The notes beneath the pieces are model-generated. The model did not search any database, had not been told where the DNA came from, and worked only from the letters and a program-made list of their open reading frames with translations. Source: Winogradskyella sp. (lineage in GTDB: Bacteria > Bacteroidota > Bacteroidia > Flavobacteriales > Flavobacteriaceae). Taken from it: 64,000 nt of DNA. The stretch is taken from the NCBI RefSeq assembly GCF_003712105.1, contig NZ_RHLG01000002.1, forward strand, positions 62,001 through 126,000, written 5' to 3'. Positions 60,294 through 64,000 of this stretch are shown one piece after another; the stretch's first letter is position 1, and each line of letters begins with the position of its first letter. The translations under genes and the position numbers were made by a program.

Positions 60294-60906
60294 GAAGGTT
60301 TTAGTAGTAGATTTAGATGGTACTTTGTACAACTGTAACACGTTTCATGAGTTTTTGAAGTATGTTTTGAGCTATTATTTCAAAGATTTTAGACTATTAA
60401 AGTTTAAGATACTTCTGTTCTTTATTAAGCTAAGATTATTCCGCATAATATCGCATTCTAGATTAAAGTATCAGGTTTTAAAACTAATCAAAAATGATGA
60501 TATCAATGTTAAAGATTTTATTTCAAAACTATCGAAGTATAAAAATGTAATAGAAGAAGTTTCAGATTCATCTTTCAATGTCAAAATATTAGCTACAGCA
60601 GCACCAAATTGTTATGCGAATGAAATTGCTAAAGTTGAAGGTTTTGATGTGTGCTTCGCTACAGGTTACCCAGAAAGTGGTTATTATGAAGAATTCGAAA
60701 ACCTTGGAGAACAAAAAAAGAATGTTGTTTTCAAGTATCTCGAAACAAACAATTTCAGTGATCTTGATGTTTTTATAACCGACCATATTGATGATGCGCC
60801 TTTAATGGAGATGGCTACAAAAAACATACTTATTAACCCAGATACGAATGTATTGCGTTGGTTAAAGAAGAATTTAATTAATTTTGAAGTGCGTAAAACG
60901 AGATGA
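60286..60906 (+). CDS. HAD-superfamily hydrolase
   Basis: 206 residues. HAD motif I is VLVVDLDGTLYN, motif II is KILATAAPNCYA, and motif IV is FITDHIDDAPLME. The cap (about 20-90) is helical and very basic, rich in Lys and Phe (YYFKDFRLLKFKILLFFIKLRLFRI), with a hydrophobic stretch that might touch the membrane. It is coupled by an 8-nt overlap to the phosphoribosyltransferase gene, so it may remove a phosphate from that enzyme's product, as HAD/PRTase pairs do in some lipid-sugar pathways. Confidence 0.82.
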   Translation: MDKKVLVVDLDGTLYNCNTFHEFLKYVLSYYFKDFRLLKFKILLFFIKLRLFRIISHSRLKYQVLKLIKNDDINVKDFISKLSKYKNVIEEVSDSSFNVKILATAAPNCYANEIAKVEGFDVCFATGYPESGYYEEFENLGEQKKNVVFKYLETNNFSDLDVFITDHIDDAPLMEMATKNILINPDTNVLRWLKKNLINFEVRKTR

Positions 60907-60980
60907 ATTAGCGCACAGTTTAAAATCCTAAACTTTAATTAATATTTAAACTATTTTCAGTGAAAAATGTGTTTTTTTAT

Positions 60981-60988
60981 TAATTTTG
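60981..60988 (+). promoter_or_regulatory. -7 box before the E2 subunit gene
   Basis: TAATTTTG fits TAnnTTTG, 37 bp before the ATG at 61026. Confidence 0.4.
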
Positions 60989-61025
60989 CACTCGATTATC
61001 AAATAAAGACTATCAAATTACGGAT

Positions 61026-62363
61026 ATGGCAAAATTTGAACTAAAATTACCTAAGATGGGCGAGAGTGTTGCAGAAGCAACAATTACGTCATGGTTAAAA
61101 GATATAGGCGATACTATTGAAGCTGATGAAGCTGTACTTGAAATAGCTACAGATAAAGTAGATAGCGAAGTGCCGAGTGAGGTTGATGGTATTTTAGTCG
61201 AAAAGTTATTCGAAGCGGATGATATCGTGCAAGTAGGTCAGACTATAGCTATTATTGAAACTGAAGGTGAAGGTGCTGCTGAAGCTGCTGCTCTTGAAGC
61301 GAAAACTGCTCCAGAATCTCAACCAGAACCAGTAAAAGAAGTAACACAAGTTGAGCAAACAGTAACTGCAGCAAAAGAAGCCGTTGCTCCAATAACCTCT
61401 TCAGGAGAGCGTTTTTATTCGCCATTAGTAAAGAATATTGCAAAGCAAGAAGGCATCTCTCAAGCCGAGTTAGATACAGTTCCTGGAACAGGAAAAGATG
61501 GTCGTGTTACCAAAAATGACATTAAAGCTTACATAGAGAATAGAGGTGCTGCCCCGAAAACTAATGTCACGTTGAGCGCAGTCGAAACGTCATCTTCTAA
61601 ACCAGTTAGTACGCCAAAGCCACAAAAAGAGGCTACTCCTGTGGTAGCAAGTGGTGATGATGAAATCATCGAAATGAGCCGTATGGGCAAGCTTATTGCC
61701 AAGCATATGGTAGATTCTGTGCAAACTTCTGCTCATGTACAATCGTTTATAGAGGCAGATGTGACTAATATTTGGAACTGGCGTAATAAGCATAAAAACA
61801 CATTTAAGGCACGTGAAGGTGAAAATTTAACCTTTACACCAATTTTTATGGAAGTTGTAGCTAAAGCATTGCGCGATTATCCAATGATGAATATCTCTGT
61901 GCAAGGTGATAGCATTATTAAAAAGAAACACATCAACCTTGGTATGGCTGCGGCATTACCAGATGGTAATTTAATTGTACCTGTAATAAGAGATGCAGAC
62001 CAATTAAACCTTTTAGGTATGGCTAAAAAGGTAAACGATTTGGCGTCTCGTGCTCGTGAAGGACAATTAAAGCCAGACGAAATACAAGATGGAACTTATA
62101 CTGTAACCAATGTAGGTACGTTTGGTAGCATTATGGGTACACCAATTATTAACCAACCTCAAGTAGGTATTTTGGCTTTAGGTGCTATACGTAAAGTGCC
62201 TGCTGTTATCGAAACACCTGAAGGTGATTTTATTGGCATACGTTACCGTATGTTTATGTCGCATTCTTATGACCATCGTGTAGTTAATGGTGCACTAGGC
62301 GGACAGTTTGTAAAAGCTGTAAAAGACTACCTCGAAGCTTGGGATATGGATAGAGAGATATAA
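61026..62363 (+). CDS. 2-oxoacid dehydrogenase E2 subunit (dihydrolipoamide acyltransferase)
   Basis: 445 residues. Lipoyl domain (1-78) with the lipoylated Lys in EIATDKVDSEVPSE; Ala/Glu/Pro-rich linker; E1/E3-binding domain (about 133-170, YSPLVKNIAKQEGISQAELDTVPGTGKDGRVTKNDIKAYI); second linker; catalytic domain (about 210-445). The catalytic motif reads SYDHRVVNGALGG, with Asn where the usual HxxxDG has Asp. It transfers acyl groups to CoA; pyruvate or branched-chain complexes are both possible. Codons 181-189 are made of a dispersed DNA repeat. Single gene with terminator. Confidence 0.9.
   Translation: MAKFELKLPKMGESVAEATITSWLKDIGDTIEADEAVLEIATDKVDSEVPSEVDGILVEKLFEADDIVQVGQTIAIIETEGEGAAEAAALEAKTAPESQPEPVKEVTQVEQTVTAAKEAVAPITSSGERFYSPLVKNIAKQEGISQAELDTVPGTGKDGRVTKNDIKAYIENRGAAPKTNVTLSAVETSSSKPVSTPKPQKEATPVVASGDDEIIEMSRMGKLIAKHMVDSVQTSAHVQSFIEADVTNIWNWRNKHKNTFKAREGENLTFTPIFMEVVAKALRDYPMMNISVQGDSIIKKKHINLGMAAALPDGNLIVPVIRDADQLNLLGMAKKVNDLASRAREGQLKPDEIQDGTYTVTNVGTFGSIMGTPIINQPQVGILALGAIRKVPAVIETPEGDFIGIRYRMFMSHSYDHRVVNGALGGQFVKAVKDYLEAWDMDREI
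61566..61591 (+). repeat. Dispersed repeat fragment inside the E2 coding sequence
   Basis: GTCACGTTGAGCGCAGTCGA and the following AACGTC resemble a short repeat that is common between flavobacterial genes and share GTTGAG and AGTCGAA words with the element at 50259-50340. It is in frame and encodes VTLSAVETS in the second linker. Confidence 0.6.
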
Positions 62364-62367
62364 TATT

Positions 62368-62387
62368 ATTCCTGCGAATGCAGGAAT
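62368..62387. repeat. Short palindromic repeat, copy 1 (ATTCCTGC/GCAGGAAT)
   Basis: ATTCCTGC-GAAT-GCAGGAAT, 5 nt after the E2 stop. The same arms recur at 63790 and 63844. Confidence 0.75.
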
Positions 62388-62396
62388 CTAAATAAC

Positions 62397-62428
62397 AAAA
62401 AAAGCACAGTTTTTACTGTGCTTTTTTT
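62397..62428. terminator. Terminator after the E2 gene
   Basis: AAAGCACAGT (62401-62410) and ACTGTGCTTT (62415-62424) with a TTTT loop; A run before, T run after; also fits the convergent minus-strand gene. Confidence 0.82.
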
Positions 62429-62441
62429 GTAATTACTTCAG

Positions 62442-62849
62442 TTAAAACTGAACACTAATGCGTTTTACATCGTAGCTCTTTGGTTTTTTCCAGTAACTGT
62501 CATTAGTCAAGGTAATTTTTTTGTAATAACCATTTAACAGATTTTGGTAGTACATATATTCATCAAAAGAGTCAGGATAATAAGTGTAACCAACAAACTC
62601 ATATTTAGAGTTTTTAGATGTACCGCCAAAATTTATCATGTAAATTGGTTTTGTCTTGCCTTCGTCATGTGTGATGGAAAAAGAAATCTTAGATACGTCA
62701 ATCTCAACCGTATATTTATCAACATGCCTGTTATTTTGATAATAAATATTAGAATATTTTTTTTCTGGATTATTGTTTTTCAGAGTTTTTCTCTGTCCAA
62801 AAGAATAACCAACCGTCAATAGCAATAGAATAACTGTAATTTTTTTCAT
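62442..62849 (-). CDS. Small exported protein, unknown function
   Basis: 135 residues from the ATG at 62849, which starts the signal peptide MKKITVILLLLTVGYSFGQ; a longer reading begins with unrelated sequence. The mature part is beta-rich (KYTVEIDVSKISFSITHDEGKTKPIYMINFGG, YEFVGYTYYPDSFDEYMYYQNLLNGYYKKITL). I do not recognise a family. It converges on the E2 gene. Confidence 0.7.
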   Translation of the reverse strand: MKKITVILLLLTVGYSFGQRKTLKNNNPEKKYSNIYYQNNRHVDKYTVEIDVSKISFSITHDEGKTKPIYMINFGGTSKNSKYEFVGYTYYPDSFDEYMYYQNLLNGYYKKITLTNDSYWKKPKSYDVKRISVQF

Positions 62850-62955
62850 AATATGTTGATTTAGATTGTGATAGTCTAAAGTTAAGGATTTTTTAAATGC
62901 CTTAATCAATAGTGACAATAGCCAGTTAAAGATGTTATAATGAAATAAATAAAAA

Positions 62956-62984
62956 TTGTAATCCACACAATCTCATTATCTTTG
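62956..62984 (+). promoter_or_regulatory. Promoter of the exonuclease gene
   Basis: TTG (62956-62958), an 18-bp spacer and TATCTTTG (62977-62984): a complete Bacteroidota -33/-7 promoter, with transcription expected near 62991, 12 nt before the ATG. Confidence 0.65.
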
Positions 62985-63002
62985 TTTTTATAAACCTTAA
63001 TC

Positions 63003-63779
63003 ATGCAACTCTACCTTAATAAGCCTATTTGTTTTTTCGATTTAGAAACCACTGGCATTAATATTTCAAAAGACCGTATTGTAGAAATATCCATACTTAA
63101 AGTATATCCAAATGGTAAGGAAGAAACCTATACCAAAAGGGTAAACCCGACCATTCCAATTCCGCCAGAAGTTACTGCTGTCCATGGTATTTCGGATGCT
63201 GATGTGGCAGAAGCTCCAACATTCAAAGAATTAGCCAAAGAAATCTATAACTTAATAAAGGATTCAGATTTAGGTGGCTTTAACTCTAATCGTTTTGATA
63301 TTCCATTACTAGCTGAAGAAATGCTTCGCGCAGATGTTGATTTCGATATGAAAAATCGTCAATCAGTAGATGTACAAACCATTTTTCATAAAATGGAAAA
63401 ACGTACCTTAAGTGCAGCCTATAAGTTTTACTGTGATAAAAATTTGGATGATGCACATAGCGCCGAAGCAGATACAAAAGCCACTTATGAGGTTCTGAAA
63501 GCTCAACTAGATCGATACGATGATTTAGAAAACAGTACTAACTTTTTGGCTGAGTTTAGTTCACGTAAAAAGTTTGCTGATTTTGCAGGGTTTATTGCAT
63601 ATAATAAATATGGCGAAGAATGTTTTTCTTTTGGAAAGCATAAGGGCAAACGCGTGCTCGATATTTTAGAGCAAGAACCTGGTTATTTTGGTTGGTTGCT
63701 TAATGCCGATTTTCCTTTATATACAAAGAAAGTGTTGACATCTATTAAGTTAAGTCAGTTTAATAATAAATTAAGTTAG
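63003..63779 (+). CDS. DnaQ-like 3'-5' exonuclease with ExoX-type C-terminal domain
   Basis: 258 residues. Exo motifs: FFDLETTGINISKDRIVEIS (I), GGFNSNRFDIPLLAEE (II) and AHSAEADTKATYEVL (III, DEDDh type with the His in DAHSAEAD). The C-terminal 60 residues (GEECFSFGKHKGKRVLDILEQEPGYFGWLLNADFPLYTKKVL) match the DUF3820/ExoX_C domain. It should remove 3' nucleotides from DNA or RNA; the role is not certain. Confidence 0.9.
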   Translation: MQLYLNKPICFFDLETTGINISKDRIVEISILKVYPNGKEETYTKRVNPTIPIPPEVTAVHGISDADVAEAPTFKELAKEIYNLIKDSDLGGFNSNRFDIPLLAEEMLRADVDFDMKNRQSVDVQTIFHKMEKRTLSAAYKFYCDKNLDDAHSAEADTKATYEVLKAQLDRYDDLENSTNFLAEFSSRKKFADFAGFIAYNKYGEECFSFGKHKGKRVLDILEQEPGYFGWLLNADFPLYTKKVLTSIKLSQFNNKLS

Positions 63780-63789
63780 ATTTTTTGTC

Positions 63790-63809
63790 ATTCCTGCTTT
63801 CGCAGGAAT
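63790..63809. repeat. Short palindromic repeat, copy 2 (ATTCCTGC/GCAGGAAT)
   Basis: ATTCCTGC-TTTC-GCAGGAAT, 10 nt after the exonuclease stop. It may act as a weak terminator or as a REP-like element. Confidence 0.75.
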
Positions 63810-63843
63810 CCATATAAAAAAAGTAAAGTGTTTAATTAAAAAG

Positions 63844-63863
63844 ATTCCTGCCTTCGCAGGAAA
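63844..63863. repeat. Short palindromic repeat, copy 3 (ATTCCTGC/GCAGGAA)
   Basis: ATTCCTGC-CTTC-GCAGGAAA, 34 bp after copy 2 and 5 bp before the next start codon. Confidence 0.75.
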
Positions 63864-63868
63864 TACAT

Positions 63869-64000
63869 ATGAAACTAATCTGCATAGGTCGTAACTATAC
63901 TGAGCATATTAAAGAACTAGAAAACGAGAGACCAACTGACCCAGTTGTGTTTTTAAAACCAGATACTTCAATTCTGCTTAAAAAGCAGCCCTTTTTTATA
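63869..64000 (+). CDS. Fumarylacetoacetate hydrolase family protein, N-terminus only (cut by window edge)
   Basis: The ATG at 63869 reads 44 codons to the window edge: MKLICIGRNYTEHIKELENE, then RPTDPVVFLKPDTSILLKKQPFF. The CIGRNY...HxxEL...PxxPVxFLKPD pattern is the opening of FAH-family hydrolases/isomerases that split or isomerise C-C bonds in aromatic acid breakdown or act as oxaloacetate decarboxylase/tautomerase. The catalytic part lies outside the window. Confidence 0.85.
   Translation, partial: MKLICIGRNYTEHIKELENERPTDPVVFLKPDTSILLKKQPFFI

Noticed and set aside
1..64000. Mobile elements, CRISPR arrays, prophage or restriction genes
   Set aside because: No transposase, integrase, regular spaced repeat array, phage structural gene or restriction-modification gene was found on either strand.

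Overview
This window looks like chromosomal DNA of a member of the Bacteroidota, most likely the family Flavobacteriaceae. The signs are a low G+C content, promoter boxes of the TAnnTTTG type, weak use of Shine-Dalgarno sites, a C-terminal type IX secretion sorting domain on the 993-residue LRR protein, TonB-linked outer-membrane barrels with a CarboxypepD-like plug, eukaryote-type glutamine synthetase II, and many small lipoproteins of families typical of marine flavobacteria. No tRNA, rRNA, CRISPR array, transposase or phage gene was found. Both ends cut genes: a BlaR1/M56 sensor at the left and a fumarylacetoacetate hydrolase family gene at the right.

Layout. 1-2.6 kb: a BlaI/M56 pair, a Na+/Ca2+ exchanger and glutamine synthetase. 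2.6-9.5 kb: a 0.76-kb leader region, then a curli (functional amyloid) locus: CsgA-like subunit, CsgB-like subunit, CsgE with an extra CsgH/CsgC-like domain, CsgF, CsgG with an added beta-barrel, and a propeller lipoprotein. In this copy the CsgG signal peptide is out of frame because of a GTAT x4 tract; three copies would restore a normal lipoprotein signal. 9.5-28.6 kb: housekeeping genes (purM, prfA, pyrF, a fused isobutyryl-CoA mutase), transporters, OmpA, Lrp and small exported proteins.

28.7-38.4 kb: the most unusual part. Eight minus-strand genes form five transcription units: an LRR surface protein; an operon of an AvrRpt2/C39-like cysteine protease, an unknown protein, a TPR histidine kinase and a NarL-type response regulator; a small disulfide-type secreted protein; a TolB-like propeller lipoprotein; and a solo LuxR-type regulator. 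Each unit carries the same palindrome (heptamers close to TACCCAT, inverted, 2-bp spacer) whose centre lies exactly 35 bp upstream of the centre of a -7-like box. I read this as a local regulon of the response regulator and/or the solo LuxR protein. A terminator role for some copies is the main alternative.

38.4-64 kb: ilvE, a MazG-like hydrolase, mnmD, an epimerase, Crp and LytTR regulators, two beta-lactamase-like serine hydrolases, a WYL/VOC pair between two copies of a 27-bp terminator sequence, htpG, an S9 peptidase, a KAS III enzyme, a TonB-type receptor, a Na+/solute symporter, recR, a phosphoribosyltransferase/HAD pair, a 2-oxoacid dehydrogenase E2 subunit and an exonuclease. Short dispersed palindromic repeats appear near 50.3 kb and from 61.6 kb to the right end; one repeat fragment is embedded in the E2 reading frame.
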